Shown: positions 12,886 through 25,139, numbered from the stretch's first letter. The stretch: 64,000 nucleotides of DNA from Amphirosellinia nigrospora (GCA_004123355.1 SCHM01000002.1:10203569-10267568), one strand, 5' to 3'. Program-made: numbers and translations. Notes: generated by a model from the letters alone, not told the origin.

Positions 12886-14791
12886 ATGAGCCACGTCGAA
12901 GATGGTCACACTGATGACGGGGCTCACACGGATGCTCCCGCGAGTGCTCCCACTTTCGAGGTACCCGAGCGTAAGATAGTTGCAGTCGACCATCCCTGCA
13001 TCTTGCTCAATCTTGAGAACGGACTGCGGTCTTTCGGGCCCAAGCCAGACTTTCGGAGGGTGAGTTGTATGATCAAATAAGTCTATGAGCACTCGTGCAA
13101 TGAAAACTAATCTAGTCCAATCCTACACAGCTGGTCGACGATGTACCGGAGCCCCAAGCGCTTCCACTCTGGTTCCGGCCAGATAACCCTGCATCGAAGC
13201 CTATTATATCACATCATGCCGCTACTAATAATATCTTATTAAAAATCACCGTTCCCAGGCGGACAGGGCGCAAAAGAAAGCGCGGCAGCGATGAGCCCTT
13301 TTCTGGGGGTTCCAATGCTCCAGATGCGACCACCATCGGTGCTGAAACCAGTATTGTCGGTTCAGTTGCTCGACGGGACCGCCCGACAACAATACTGCGG
13401 AGACTTCAGGATAACCCTGATCAATACCAAGCGGAAGCCGTGGGGATGATTCGGGACAGCCATAGGTACCGAGGATTGGCCGACTTTCAATTCTCTAATA
13501 CCAATACTCCATTCCTCAAGAATGTAGCCGAGCACCTACTTCCCCTGAATTGTATGGATTCATTGAGTGCGACTAAACAATCAAACCATGCTAATGAATG
13601 TGCACAGTTCCTAAATTGCGACAATTCAAGCTGGACGAAGGCGTTGCAACCGAGCCAGACCTGGAAATTATCCCTCCGCCACACTTTACAGATAAGGTGA
13701 TCGGGTTCAATTACAATTACGAGCAGAATCCAGGAATCATCGACCAGGGGCTCAACGAAGAAGGAGAAACGCGGTTGATAAATCGCCAAGGCAGGAACAA
13801 GTTTTCTTATGGTCACTTCATTCACCATGATGCCTTCCCTGCGCCCGATAGGCCGACGCGGATGGATGGCGAGGCCCAAAAAGTACCAGAGTCTTTGACG
13901 CAGCAACTTCGCGAGGCCATGGAAAAAAGACCCGTCTGGACGCGGCGTGCCATTGTTAATCAGTACGAGGCAACTATACCGAGTCGGTCCTCAAAGTTGC
14001 GCTGCAATTAATGGGCTATCAATTCCGGGGTGGCCCATTTCGCGATGCTATCGTCAAGTATGGCATTGATCCTCGACATGATCCAAAGTACCGTCAATAT
14101 CAGACACTTTCCTTTAAGTTAGCCAAGAATCTTGTAGGCGCGACAAAGGTCCCTTGGCAGACAATCAGAAGGGGTCAAGTTAAGAGCTATACGAAAAGAA
14201 GACCCCACCAGCCACATATGGGATGGAGAGAGCTACTCTACCGACGGGAAGCTCTGGCAAATCTGCGACATCACAGACCCATTTATGCTTGGAATTTTAG
14301 AGAACGCTCCCGTTCGCTCCGAGTGCGACCTGAGTGAATCCGGTTGGTTCCAGCGAGGCACATGGCAGAAGATCAAAGCAGCAATGAAAGCCAAGATGAT
14401 TGCCATCACAAAAGACAGGCTCGGATTAGACAGCGACGATCCTCCGAAGAAGGGATATATCTACAACTCTTTCATCGCAAGTAGGCTGGCATTATATCCT
14501 GATGAGTCTGAGAAGCCGTTTACAGTGTCGCTTGAGGGCCTACTTCGTCCCTTGCAAGATCTTGAAAGCAGCAGGAAACGCCGTCGTCCGCCTATGCTTA
14601 AAGACCGAATGGCAGTGGTTGCGGCACCAGATGATTCAGCGGGGCCAGAGGGAGAGCAAGGGGATGAGTCAACTCAGTGGTTTCTCGATAGAAACAACGA
14701 TGATGCGGAAGCTTTCTCTCCGGATCGTGATTGGGATCACATAGTTGGCAGCGATGTAGAGGATGAAGATGTCGTAGGTGAAGACGATTAG
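12886..14791 (+). CDS. SFC1: Transcription factor TFIIIC subunit (tau95/GTF3C5 family)
   Basis: This subunit of TFIIIC contacts the A box of RNA polymerase III promoters. The N-terminus carries the family signature VAVDHPCILLNLENGLRSFG; then KPIISHHAATNNILLKITVP is followed by a basic patch (RRTGRKRKRG), and the C-terminal half includes GYQFRGGPFRDAIVKYGIDPR and DLSESGWFQRGTW. It ends in a very acidic tail (SDVEDEDVVGEDD), usual for the family. Introns: 13060-13130 (GTGAGT...ACACAG, joining DFRR/LVDDV) and 13552-13607 (GTATGG...GCACAG). Two frame breaks need correction, one missing base near 13975 and one extra C in a C4 run near 14207 (restoring RPTSHIWDG). The corrected product is 592 residues. 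Start at 12886 is the first ATG in frame. Confidence 0.88.
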
Positions 14792-15081
14792 GCCTAAGAT
14801 CGTAGAGAGACACCGAGAAGGAGTGTCAGGAATGCAAGCATCAATAGCTCGTCTTGCTAATTGTCTTGCTATGGAAACTTCAGCGTAGGCTAGCAGTTAG
14901 CTACGTACGTCGATTACAAAACGTCTAAGCCAAACCGCTCTTCGTGATCTACTATTCTCCGATCCAACAGCGCTTCTTCGCTGGGCAATTTAGAGTTTTT
15001 GAATTCTCTAAGACCCCAGCAAACCAACTCAAGACATGTTCTTTGTGTTCTCTCTCTAGACAGCGGTAACGAAAACTATCC
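14792..15081. other. Intergenic, no gene seen
   Basis: About 290 bases after the SFC1 stop. Nothing recognisable. Confidence 0.5.
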
Positions 15082-15680
15082 ATGGGGCATATTAGCGAGT
15101 CTAACTCCAGTCAAGTCAATAGCGTTAGTGAAAAGCGACAGCGATCAGTTACTAGTATTTGCAAAGCTAGTCAAAAGTTCTTCCTGCTCTATGAGTCAAT
15201 ATGCATTTTGGCAGCCAACCCAATAACCGCCCTCGCAGCAGCCCCTGGGAACTCCCCTGGTGTAGCAAGGGAAACGGAACCATTAGATCTGGACCAAATT
15301 AGTTGCCAGCTACAATCTTTCGCCACGAGACTGTCACAGTGGCAGGCTCAGCTGCTACTGAGTGAATGGTCTTACGTCTTTGAAGGAAAAGGGGAATTAC
15401 TTAGGGTTGGGATTGAAATTTCCTCTACGCTGATAAGCCTTGCAGAGCATGAGATTACCTGTATGTTCGCATTTCTCTAAGACTACATCCTCTTCTCGGA
15501 TCAAGATGTGTTTGGCGTTTAGTGTTGTTGTCATCTATGAAAAAACACTTAACCGTCTGATGGGAGTTTGGTATATGAGCAGATAGACTCGGGAAGTTAC
15601 CCAACTGCATACAAAGTTAAGCGAACGTGCCAGGGAACTGAGCAGGTTAATAAACGAAGAGAGAGAACCTGACTTGAAAA
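15082..15680 (+). pseudogene. Hypothetical protein fragment running into AT-rich island
   Basis: I do not recognise the family. The first exon (15082 to about 15474) encodes a Ser-rich start, a helical stretch (ILAANPITALAAAPG) and DLDQISCQLQSFATRLSQW. A GTATGT donor follows LAEHEIT. After a possible acceptor near 15585, a second coding-like stretch gives a charged helical segment (EVTQLHTKLSERARELSRL) that breaks off in the AT-rich sequence starting about 15675. This looks like a gene truncated at its 3' end by the decayed repeat region. It may not be expressed. Confidence 0.35.
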
Positions 15681-15960
15681 AATTTAATATTATAAATTAT
15701 AGTTTCATCTATTTGTTATAATATCTTAAATAAACATATTAAGCTCTATGTTATGAATTATAGCTTTTACACACTCTTAAAGGCGGGGCTTTAATATATG
15801 TGGTATACGGGAAGTCTGGGCTAAAATTGACTATTACCTATCCTTGGCAATGCTGCAGAGTGCAAATAGAAAAGATTATATACGGTATAACGGCTTAATA
15901 ACTTTTCTAGGGGCCGCTAATTGTTGGATTATGCACTAATTAGCGATCTCCTTATACATC
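15675..15960. repeat. AT-rich island with decayed copy of the foldback element
   Basis: From about 15675 composition turns strongly A+T. Within it, 15804-15930 aligns to one arm of the inverted-repeat element at 42869-43230: shared blocks are TATACGG, TATCCTTGGCAATG, GAGTGCAAAT (arm: AAGTGCAAAT), CGGCTT and GGGCCGCT. Most differences are G to A or C to T, for example GGGGGAGC to AGAAAAGA, CACACACGG to ATATACGG and TTGG to TTAA. That bias is the pattern left by RIP in ascomycetes. No second arm is visible downstream. Confidence 0.6.
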
Positions 15961-16179
15961 ACCAACTAGATCGCCCTATTGATTACTCAATATATGTAGC
16001 AGTGTCGTATGGCTTGGCTAGTGGCTCGCGCCTCTATTTAAGTACCTAGTACTAGAAATGCCTCAAACGAGCACTGCACCGATACACAGATAGATAACCC
16101 TCACACAGGCGTGCCCATATAAGTACCCCGGCACACAGTTACCTAGGTAGCTACAGTGTAGATTCCTCCATTACTTCTT

Positions 16180-17292
16180 CTACAACTCAATAATACAGAC
16201 ACGCCTCACAAGGATCATCCACAGGTGGCCCGTGAGGGGACGGCCCGCGACTCCCTCACTCATCTTATTTGGCAAATTCGTCTGGATTCTGGCCGTAGTC
16301 TGGCCGTAGTCTCCAGTTGCTGAGAATCCTAGGCTGGTAGCTTCAGATACGGACCGGACCTTCTCGTCGTCGGAGTCAAGAACATTTGCCTGGCCGGAGA
16401 TGATTGATCCTTTAGTTTCTTCATCGTCATTTTCTGCAGCTGGTAGGAAAACGTGAAAGAGTTTCGAAATGACCTAAGGGTTCCGAAGGCCTTGAGGTAT
16501 AGTTGCCTCTGACCTTGTGTTTACGGAATGTAGGAACTTGTCCGTAACTGTCGGTCGTCGAAGTAGTGACGAGATTTCGTATAGTGATTGGACTTCGTTT
16601 GTAATTTGTCGAATAAATAGACAAATTTTAGGCATTTTACGATGTTGGGGCGCATCCTCGTTATCTGTACTGCAATCCGAGTCGCTGACGCTACTGACCG
16701 AATGTCGATCCGTGTCTTTTATGGGGTCGTATTTTCTTTCAGCAATGCGGATCGCTGTTATAGAATTAGTCTTCGTTTTGTGTTTTGTAGCGCTCAAATA
16801 AAATTACTTGCCTTGCTGTAGAAGAGCTTCCAGTCGTTGGAGAATGCCACGTACAAGCGATTTAAGATTATCATCGTGTCGCAACGTATCATCTAGAGAG
16901 CCTCGAGCATTTGCTGGAAGGTCAGCTTTACTTTGATCGCCCCAGATTTTGGTTCTGCCATATTCCTCAAATATCTGCGGAAGTTGAACTTCATTGTGGC
17001 GTATTGCATCACAGTTCGGCTCACTGAGAGCTAGAACGAACTTTGCAAAAGAATCGATTGATTCGGAATACAGCTCTGCAAGAGATGCATTATTCGACTG
17101 TACTGTCTCGGCTATCTTGGGTGACGGCATGAGATCTGCTCTCGGATGTTTAACGTTGTTTTGGGGCGGACGCTTGATTCGAGAGCTTCCCCCGCACGGA
17201 TCGTAGGGCGGCCGCATGAGATCTGTTCTCGGAGGCTCAACGTTGTTTTGGGGACGGATTCTTGATTGGAAAGCTTTGCTTTCCCCGAACAC
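16180..17292 (-). pseudogene. Remnant of fungal C2H2-associated N-terminal family
   Basis: The first ORF (17292-16804) carries IFEEYGRTKIWGDQSKADLPA and GSLDDTLRHDDNLKSLV, a conserved N-terminal block of a large fungus-specific protein family often annotated with C2H2 zinc fingers. A second ORF (16797-16474) contains QHRKMPKICLFIRQITNEVQ and LYEISSLLRRPTVTDKFLHS, also typical of that family. An intron between them is likely (donor near 16805). A third, Ser/Asp-rich stretch continues to about 16180. The zinc-finger C-terminus expected in full members was not found, so this is a truncated or decayed copy. An internal near-repeat (RPPQNNV.HPRADLM and RPQNNVEPPRTDLM) sits near the N-terminus. Family recognition is from memory of motifs and is moderate. 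Confidence 0.5.
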
Positions 17293-17690
17293 GTATTTAT
17301 AAAGTAAATTTAAGTATGAAAGGGAAGGCGAAGCTTGAGAAGTTAAGCCGTGACCCTTCGATTTTACAGGCCCTTGATCGGCTAAACTTTAAATCGAGGC
17401 ATCAACTCTAACTGTATGGCTTGCGTACTACAATAGTGAACATGGTTACTAACGGGTATTGTTGAGAATACGGTCGTTCTGAGTACTTATATGACCTGAA
17501 CGGCTGAGATCTCAACCCATGCAATGTAACGCCACTCGTCGAATAATACTCCACGGAACAACTTTAGGCCGATCAATTGAGAGTTCCCCCTCACTTCTTC
17601 AGTTGGCACAGTTTCTATAGTATGATAGACGGATTGCCTTCCTATCATTAAATACTTGATGATATTCCTCAAACTATTGTACCATCACCT
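17293..17690. other. Intergenic, no gene seen
   Basis: About 400 bases between two divergent genes; presumed promoter of the DUF7580-like gene. No motif array recognised. Confidence 0.5.
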
Positions 17691-19462
17691 ATGGCCGAGC
17701 TTGCTGGCCTTGTCTTAGGCGCTTTGCCGATTGCGATATGGGCTCTTGAGAAATACTCGGAACCATTCGAGGCTTTCCATCGATATCGCACAGCTATAGA
17801 AAGCTTCAGGTCACAAATCATAATACAAAACTATCAGTTGGAGAAAACACTAAAGAATATCGGCCTTGGCAAGGACGCCTCAAGACAGCAGCTTCAAGAA
17901 TGCTTCGAGGCCAAATTTCCGCAAATATCCCACGAGCTCACATCTATTGTGCGACAAATGGACGAAGTTACAATGGAGCTCCTGAGAACCTAGACGTGAG
18001 CATCAATGCGAAGGTAATACTTTCAAATTTGACCTAATCTCTAACTTGTCCACGAGGGCCTGTGTTACAATGTTTTACTGACCTGAACCAATACAATCAG
18101 CAAGATTCACTCTCGGCAAAGACCCAATGGAACTGGTCTAGGGTGAAATACAGCCTTAACACAAAAAAACGAAATAAAGTACTCGAGAACTTGAGACATT
18201 TGAATGACGACTTGAGAGCAATTGTCGAGAAATCCGAACTACCCGAGGAAGCGGATAGTACTAAAATTAGAGAATTGAAACTTCGTTTCAATCCCCAACG
18301 ATGCAGCTTAATACGCAAGTCATTGAGCTCTCTCCATCGTGCCCTCGAAGCCGGCCTCTCTTGTGCCTGCCCATCACCTCATCAAGCTGCCGTTGATCTC
18401 GACTGGGAGGCCTACGACTCCGACGAAAGACAAACATATAAAGTGGCTGTCTCTTATAGGGACAATACCCGGCTTTTACAGCACGTTGATGCTTGGAAGA
18501 AGCTTCATATTACTCCTCACATGGCCCTTGAATCTGCCTCTTCCCACCCGAATCAATTAGCACCGCACACTCCGCCGCAACGAGCCCCCTCTCCCACATT
18601 ATCGATCACATCTAAGATGGTGCGCTTTTCTCCATTCCAAAAACTACGACCCCCATCGACTTCGCCAGCACCTACGGGATCAATCACCGTCGTTGCGAGT
18701 GTATCAAGCTCTGCAGTAGTTCCTTCAAGCACCGAAGTCACGAACCTCTGCGATGCAGTGTGTACCGGAACTGTACCTCGCAATATGGCTGGCTATTTCA
18801 AGGACCCCGACAAGGACCCCGACAAGAACGACCACCAGCGATTTATTCTAGACTCTAACCAGCCGGATCTATTCAAAATCACAGAAGCATTCCAGCTCAG
18901 AAGCCTCATTTCATCACCCAATAAAAAACAGAATCCGCTCCGGACCCTATCCGCAAAGCAGAGATACGGCATCGCCGCAGCTATAGCTTGGTCAGTCCTA
19001 CACCTAGGCGAGACGCCCTGGCTCGGCGAATTCTGGAGCGAGAGACAAGCGAACCTATTCCTCGAGAAAAACAAACAAGCCGGGGCGCCGGATTCGTCAA
19101 AGCCGTACCTCTCGTACATTTTCTCGAGGACCCCGCTCCCCGAAGCGCGCCCCTCTTCCGAGCTCGACGAGCTGATACCCAACAGGGTCATCTTCGCCCT
19201 GGGCGTGATCTTGGTAGAGCTCTGTACGATGGATTTGAAGCCGATGTTGCGGCTCGAAGATTACCGGGCGGTAGTGAATCAACTTGATGAAGTTCGCAGG
19301 ATCGCGGGGAGCCAGTATGGCGACGCGGCCGAGCGGTGTCTTAAGTTCTCATTTTCGGGTCGGGATATGTATAGGACGTTCTATATAGCGCAGTTCAGAA
19401 AACAATTCTATAACGACGTGGTGGCGCCGGTGCAGGCGGCCCATTACTTAATGCCGGGGTGA
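17691..19462 (+). CDS. DUF7580-like fungal protein
   Basis: The start AELAGLVLGALPIAIWALEKY is the hydrophobic N-terminal helix seen in fungal DUF7580 and related N-terminal domains of NLR-like proteins. A helical region follows (residues 30-100). The second part (from 18062) has WNWSRVKYSLNTKKR, a Ser/Pro-rich linker (about 18520-18720), and a C-terminal half with AIAWSVLHLGETPWLGEFW, IFALGVILVELCTM and SGRDMYRTFY, resembling degenerate kinase-fold features of this family. The exon boundary at about 17990-18060 is unresolved: a GTAATA donor is present at 18016, but a stop at 17991 suggests one missing base. Molecular function is unknown; related families often sit in incompatibility or stress loci. 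It lies in an accessory stretch next to gene remnants. Confidence 0.65.
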
Positions 19463-20063
19463 TGGAGTTATTTTACTCTATTAATATCTACCTATAGTTA
19501 TTGAACACTTCAACAACCTTGAGTACTGTAGAACATTCGTCGCGTAGTCTCTTTTAGAACTCTTTTCTTCTTAGGGTATCATAATTATTACGTGTTTGTT
19601 ATGCGGCCACAACGTTATGTTGATCTGACCGGTCTACAGCAATTCTTCACAGTTCTGAATGGGATATGAAAACAAGATAGAATTAAACCGACGGTAGGGT
19701 CTCAAGGGAGAAGGCCCATATCAAATGCCAAGACGCTGCAAGGGCCTCAACGTTGGCTGAGCTAGCTCACAGCTAGGGGGTAGTATATTGATGATTGATG
19801 CAGAGTGAGATTGCAGGAGGACACAACCAATTTTTATTGGATTTAGGAGACTCAGTGTGGCGTAAGATACGGGCGAGTATTCCCATTCGCAGGTTTGAAC
19901 AAGTTGGCTCACTCTGGCATGTTGTACTAGACACCGCTAACGGCTGCTGGCGGTCACAAACCCTTTCTTCTTAAGCATAGCACCAAACACGTTCCATCGT
20001 CTATAGAGGCGGCGTCATTTACCCAACTTCGCACATTTTGTAACAATTTCTACTGACGACAGC
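19463..20063. other. Intergenic, no gene seen
   Basis: About 600 bases, AT-leaning, upstream of the beta-lactamase-like gene. Nothing recognisable. Confidence 0.5.
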
Positions 20064-21970
20064 ATGATGAGCGACAGGTAAGCATGTGAACATGCCTTTC
20101 CGCGTATGTAACAAGAACATGTCTGCTAAACCGCCTGTACAGGGATAATATCACAGGGCGGCTGGAGGCAGCCATGTCCAAGATTGAATCAGTCCAGAAA
20201 CTGTGCAAGGCACCATCAGTATCCATCGGTGTTTTACACCAAGGTGAAGTTGTGTTTCGTCGAAGTATTGGCTTCAGAGACATCAAAGCCAATCTGGAAG
20301 CGGACAGCGATACCGCATACCAGCTTGGGTCCTGCTCAAAGCTCTTCACCTCTACAGCAATTGGTCTCCTAGCTAAAGGGCGGCCCATCTGGGAAGACAA
20401 GGTTCAACACCATCTCCCTGACTTTGATCCAATTCAAGATCCCCGTATCGGAAAGACAGCCACCATCGTGGACCTGTGCCGTCACACCACCGGTCTTGCC
20501 AATGGCAACCCTATATTCATTGGCCCAAGAAGCACTATAGTCGTGAAAAGGGAGGGCTATATCGCTATGACCAACCGACTCCCGACGTCGAATGAACATG
20601 GGCAGAGATTCAATAATTGGTGGTATTACAGTAATGCTGCTTTTGGGTTGCTGGCCGATGTCATCGAAAGGTCATCTGGAACTCAATTCTCTACATTTTT
20701 GAAAGACCGTCTTTGTAGCCCTCTGGGCTTAACCCAAACCTTGTTAACAGAAGCCGACGTGATGCACAATACCAACATTGCTCATCCCTATGTGCAGAGA
20801 GCCGATGGAACTTGGGCCCAAATTGACAATGAATATACGACTGAGAAGCACGGGCCGGTTCTTGCCACTTTTGGTATCCGTTCATCGGTCAACGACATGT
20901 TGGCGTATTTGGCTGCGGTCATGAATCGATACGACTTCGAGAAAGAATCAACACCGTCGCCGGGGCTTTTGGCCAAGTGCCAAGGGAATCCGTTGCGTGA
21001 AATCTCAAGTATGTGGGATTGGTGGTGGGGCCGTCCATGCGATGATGGCTTCGACAACAATACAGCATATACACTCGGTTGGTTCCGAACTACAATGCCA
21101 ACATCGGCTCTCGGAATGCTGTCTTACAATAGTATACATAGGAAAGAAGACATCATCGGTAAAGAAAGCGAGGCTCGTACTCTTTACGGTCACAACGGTT
21201 GTAGCAATGGCTTTGTGGCCACGGCCTACCTGATTCCTGACTCCCACACAGCTGTCGTTGCCCTTAGCAACGCAGCGGATGCAGGTGATGCTGCCGAAAC
21301 AGCGTCTCAAATTTTGCTCCAGGCTATCTTTGACTTGAAACCAAATATCGATCTAATACCTTCACTGGAGGCATCGATTGCTGACCGCCTGAAGAAGCAC
21401 GAAAATATGATTAAGGACTGGAGACAGCATAGAGACGTGTCTCTATATGATGAGGCTGTATCTGACGAGATCCTCGGAACATATGTTGGCTTTGGTGTCT
21501 CTTATATTCATATCGTACGTAGCGAGACATCCGCGTCCGGTCTCGCCGTCAGGTTTGCCGATCAAGAAGCATCACGATGCGACCTTGAGCCTTACAATGA
21601 AGATGCGTTGAGTTTTCTTCCCCTAGATCATAAAACAAAGCTGGAGAATGGTATGCTTGACTGGGACTACTGGGGGACTGGGGTCTTTATATTTCTCCGA
21701 GAAGGAATGCCCTTCGACTTGGGTTTGCCAGCCTCGAAGCTAGATTCTTCATCGACCGAAGCTGTAACGGAAAACGCCGCAGGAGCTATCACGCAAACTC
21801 CTGAGTCAGCAACGAGGAAGCCCGTGATAGGACTCAGATGGAAATGGGATGAGTTTGACAATCCTGGTCTATGGGTCAAAACAAATGAGAACATGTCTCA
21901 ATCTGAGATAGACGATATTGTTGCGGAGTTTAACGACGTCTACACGAAGAATGCTGAGGAGCCGGAGTAG
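20064..21970 (+). CDS. Serine beta-lactamase-like (class C/LovD superfamily) hydrolase
   Basis: A member of the beta-lactamase/transpeptidase-like fold (PF00144 type). Such fungal enzymes include esterases, acyltransferases (LovD) and peptidases; the substrate here is unknown. The active-site SxxK is in LGSCSKLFTSTAIG and the YxN motif in WWYYSNAAFGLLADVIE. A C-terminal region with GLRWKWDEFDNPG suggests a lipocalin-like end domain as in many fungal members. A short first exon MMSDR (20064-20077) is joined across an intron (20078-20142, GTAAGC...GTACAG) to DNITGRLEAAMSK, giving 613 residues. Starting at 20174 instead would lose the helix that begins the fold. The frame is intact over 1.8 kb. 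No signal peptide is visible, so it is probably cytosolic. Confidence 0.85.
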
Positions 21971-23261
21971 ATGGAGATAAACTTTGAATTCTAAATAAGC
22001 TGCTGAACTAGCTACTAGAAAGGCACCGTGTCACTGATAAGAGAAGATACTGCGCTACTGATGATCGGTAAAGGCTGTTGGCACTGGCAGGGCTCCAGGA
22101 TACTAAGTAAATATATCAAAATTCTTACTCTCCTAAAACTCCGGCAGCGAATGAAAATATACCCGGGTTGAGCTTAAGATGCAGTGCCATCTAGACTGCA
22201 TAATGTTTTTACCAACGTAAACAATCGTGACAGACGCGGGTCTAGACCAGGAGACAAGCGAAAAATCAAACAAGCTCATGTTAGCCACCCCTGATTAACC
22301 CAACGGTATCCGTACGTTAGCAAAGTAAATATAACCTCTAGGTTGCCACGGTAAGACTGCGGCCACTGATCGTTTCTCCGTCCGGGGAGAGCTTGACACT
22401 AAACCCAGCAAAGATTAATTAACTCGGGATATTTTATGGTTATTTGGTAGATGTCGGTATAGTTGTATACAGGATCAAACTCGTACCAGCTCGATACGGG
22501 AGATTCAATGGTGGATGTATTGCAAGATATGTGATAAATGCTGGGGGTTGAACAGAGGCCTGCCTCTCTCAAACAAATACTTCGATCAAGGCCCAACACC
22601 AGGATACCGCCAACACCCGAGCAGCCGTAAGTGTGTGGCTCTATGCGAGTTACAATATTAGCGCAGGCGTTCCACTTGTATTAGCAGCTGATCGTTGTAT
22701 ATAATATAAGACTTCTTGCAGTCGTATTCTCGCAATACATGTATCTCCAGCCAGGCCTCAGCGAGAAGCTTGCCAGGGACACACATAAGCTTTTAGGCGA
22801 TACTGCGGGGAAACAATGAAGTGAAAGACCTAATATCTTTGGAAGCACGTCGGAAAAGTATCAACCTGCTGTATATTACGACAAGACAAGGACCCTAGAC
22901 CACCCTAAGTCCGCAAATCTACTATCTAGCAAATTCATAAAGAACAAGCTATGTCAGGGGGCCGCGAACAGGGGGTTTGGAAGCCATAGCTCACTATCAC
23001 TACCACGAACATTTCCCCCCAGGTAACATCTAAAGCGAACAAAAACATTCATCCCACTATGAAGTTGGTCTTTAGAGAGAGCAGATACTCAATTCATAAC
23101 CCGACAACAATTTCTTCAACGAAGGTGAAATCATGCCTGAAGCTTTGTGAGCTGTGTCTATACAGGTGTTTCGGTTGTCCTTAAATGAGTCTATCGATCC
23201 CCCCGAATCATTAATCACCATTGGCGGCGCTGTAGTAGCCATTGGATTAATTGGAAGATCG
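21971..23261. other. Intergenic, no gene seen
   Basis: About 1.3 kb between convergent genes. The single ORF above 60 codons (22599-22399 minus) lacks protein-like features. No repeat was recognised. Confidence 0.6.
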
Positions 23262-24146
23262 TCAGTGAAGAGTCGAAGTGTTCCCCGTCAAAGCATCCAT
23301 CGTCGTCATTGAAGCAGCGCCCATGCCGCCGTTTTCCATCTTGGCCATCATCTTTCTTATCTGTGTCCCGTCATTCCCGCCAAATCCGCGACCAATGACT
23401 ATCTCGCCTAGCATCCGCAGTTGCATTGGGAATCGTTGATCCCCATACTGCTTGATGATGTCGCTCTTCTTGGCGGCGCAGCGGAGGTTCGACCATTGCG
23501 AGGAGTCCATGCCGAGCGTCTCACACGCCTTCCGCTTTTCGGCATTCCACCAGGAAGGCAATAAACCAGGCCGAGAGGCGGCCAGTCGCAAAAACTTTTG
23601 GAAGCCAGGCAGACTAGATTGAGCGCCGTCATAGATGCTATCTGCAGCCACAATTCCTTCAAAATTGTGCTCGTCGTCAAGCCGCAGGCGATAGGCATCG
23701 ATCAACACACCTGCCACACGTTAAACATAAGCACGGCACCAAAGCACTGGGTTCAATATCGCGGAGTAGTAAAATAACAATCCCGGCTCTTGCTGAAACT
23801 TACTGCGACAAGATCAGCATTCAGAATTGTGCAAGGGACAATGTACATGTGTAATTACCGGTAGACGTCTTCCTCTGGGCGATCATGCAGATAGGTGTTG
23901 TTGTCGAGACGCGTAAAGGGCTTGGTAATCGGCTTCTCCAGGCCTTTCGGCGGAGAGAGGACAGTGCTGGCTGAGGGCCTGTCTCCAGTTCCCGATCGCT
24001 CATGTGCCTGTTTGCTGCAGACTTTCTTGTGCGTTTTCCAGTCGGCTTTCTGGCAGTTCTCGAGAGCAGTACGGTGTCGTAGAGCACTTGGCACATCTTT
24101 TCAGCTCCGACGAAGCCTTCTTGCAGGTAGTGCAGGTTCCATCCAT
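23262..24146 (-). CDS. MYND zinc-finger protein
   Basis: Reading from ATG at 24146 gives CTTCKKASSELKRCAKC followed by YCSR and CQKADWKTHKKVC, a complete MYND finger (two interleaved zinc sites, a protein interaction module). The finger is interrupted by one missing base at about 24058 (CSRE/CQKADW). After FTRLDNNTYLHDRPEEDVYR an intron (donor GTAATT near 23862, acceptor near 23710) leads to LIDAYRLRLDDEHNFEG and the conserved C-terminal region with RPGLLPSWWNAEKR, YGDQRFPMQLRMLGE and VIGRGFGG. This MYND-plus-C-terminal layout is a common fungal family of unknown function. The exact intron ends are uncertain by a base or two. Confidence 0.78.
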
Positions 24147-24839
24147 TATGTAGAGGTCCTGGCCTTTTCACACGGCTAGATGATGAGTAGATGATGGGGG
24201 CGGGGGGAAATCTGGAATGACAGTACTGTGCGGCCTTCTTGGGCATTCAAACAATTTAAGGCACGGGACACTTGAAAAGACAGCAACCTAACGGCGCAAG
24301 AACCACCTGCAGGTATTGATTGGATCTGCGCTTAAGCCTAGGTTATGTCTTAGGTTAATACTATAGTTGCTGTAAGTCTATGGGTACTCACATTATCTAC
24401 TGACATTTACCACACTTACCCACACATTCTGTTTTTTTTTTCTTTTCTGCTCGGGATTGAGAACGATCTGCTTTGGTCGACAGACGCGCTTTTTACGATT
24501 CCTGAATTCTACCTATACATACCTAGGTAGTAAGTATTTCATTATTCCTTCTAATCTACTCTGCAGGTATTGGAATTGCCTACCACCTTATATAAGTGCT
24601 CACGACTTAGTGGGGTGGGGACGAGGTCTGTACAGGTGGTCTGTGCGTAGTGCATGTGGCATCGGCACTAGAGCGTGCAGATCCGTAGCTATAATTAAAG
24701 AAAATATAATATTAAGTAAATTCTAAAAAAATTAAAATCTTTAAAATAAATTATCATACTACATAGAAAAATAATATGTAGCTAGGAGTTCCTAATACAA
24801 AACCTTATTCTACAGATCTAGATCGCAAACGTGAGGGTT
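24147..24839. other. Intergenic with AT-rich patch
   Basis: About 0.7 kb. A very AT-rich patch lies at about 24685-24770, and a TACCTAGGTA palindrome at 24520-24529. No gene seen. Confidence 0.5.
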
Positions 24840-25139
24840 ATGAAGAATATGAACGAGACAATCGCGGTCAATACAGCGGTACTTGATGATATGAACAAAA
24901 TGGTATAGGGGGCACTCGGCTAAGGATATGGCCTTATTATTGCAAGCTTTCTCAACAAACTCGGCAGAAAGCCACCAGGCCGTAAATACTACGCCGGGAT
25001 CGAAACGAAGAAGACAGAACTAACGTGGGAAATAGTTGACGGGTTCGTCCAGCTTACGGACTCGAAAATCAACACATCGAAGATGGAGAAGGCCCGCATT
25101 GTAGACCCAGAAACGGTGGACGTATCGTCAGGTGCGTAG
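24840..25139 (+). pseudogene. Small decayed gene with two in-frame stops
   Basis: A 100-codon frame starts MKNMNETIAVNTAVLDDMNK and runs to a TAG at 25137-25139, with two internal stops around GALG (TAG at 24906, TAA at 24921). Past these the frame is protein-like: LIIASFLNKLGRKPPGRKYY and ELTWEIVDGFVQLTD. Both stops could come from Trp or Gln codons by G-to-A or C-to-T change. The layout (short helix, hydrophobic segment, then a soluble tail) suggests a small membrane protein. Family not recognised. Confidence 0.45.
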
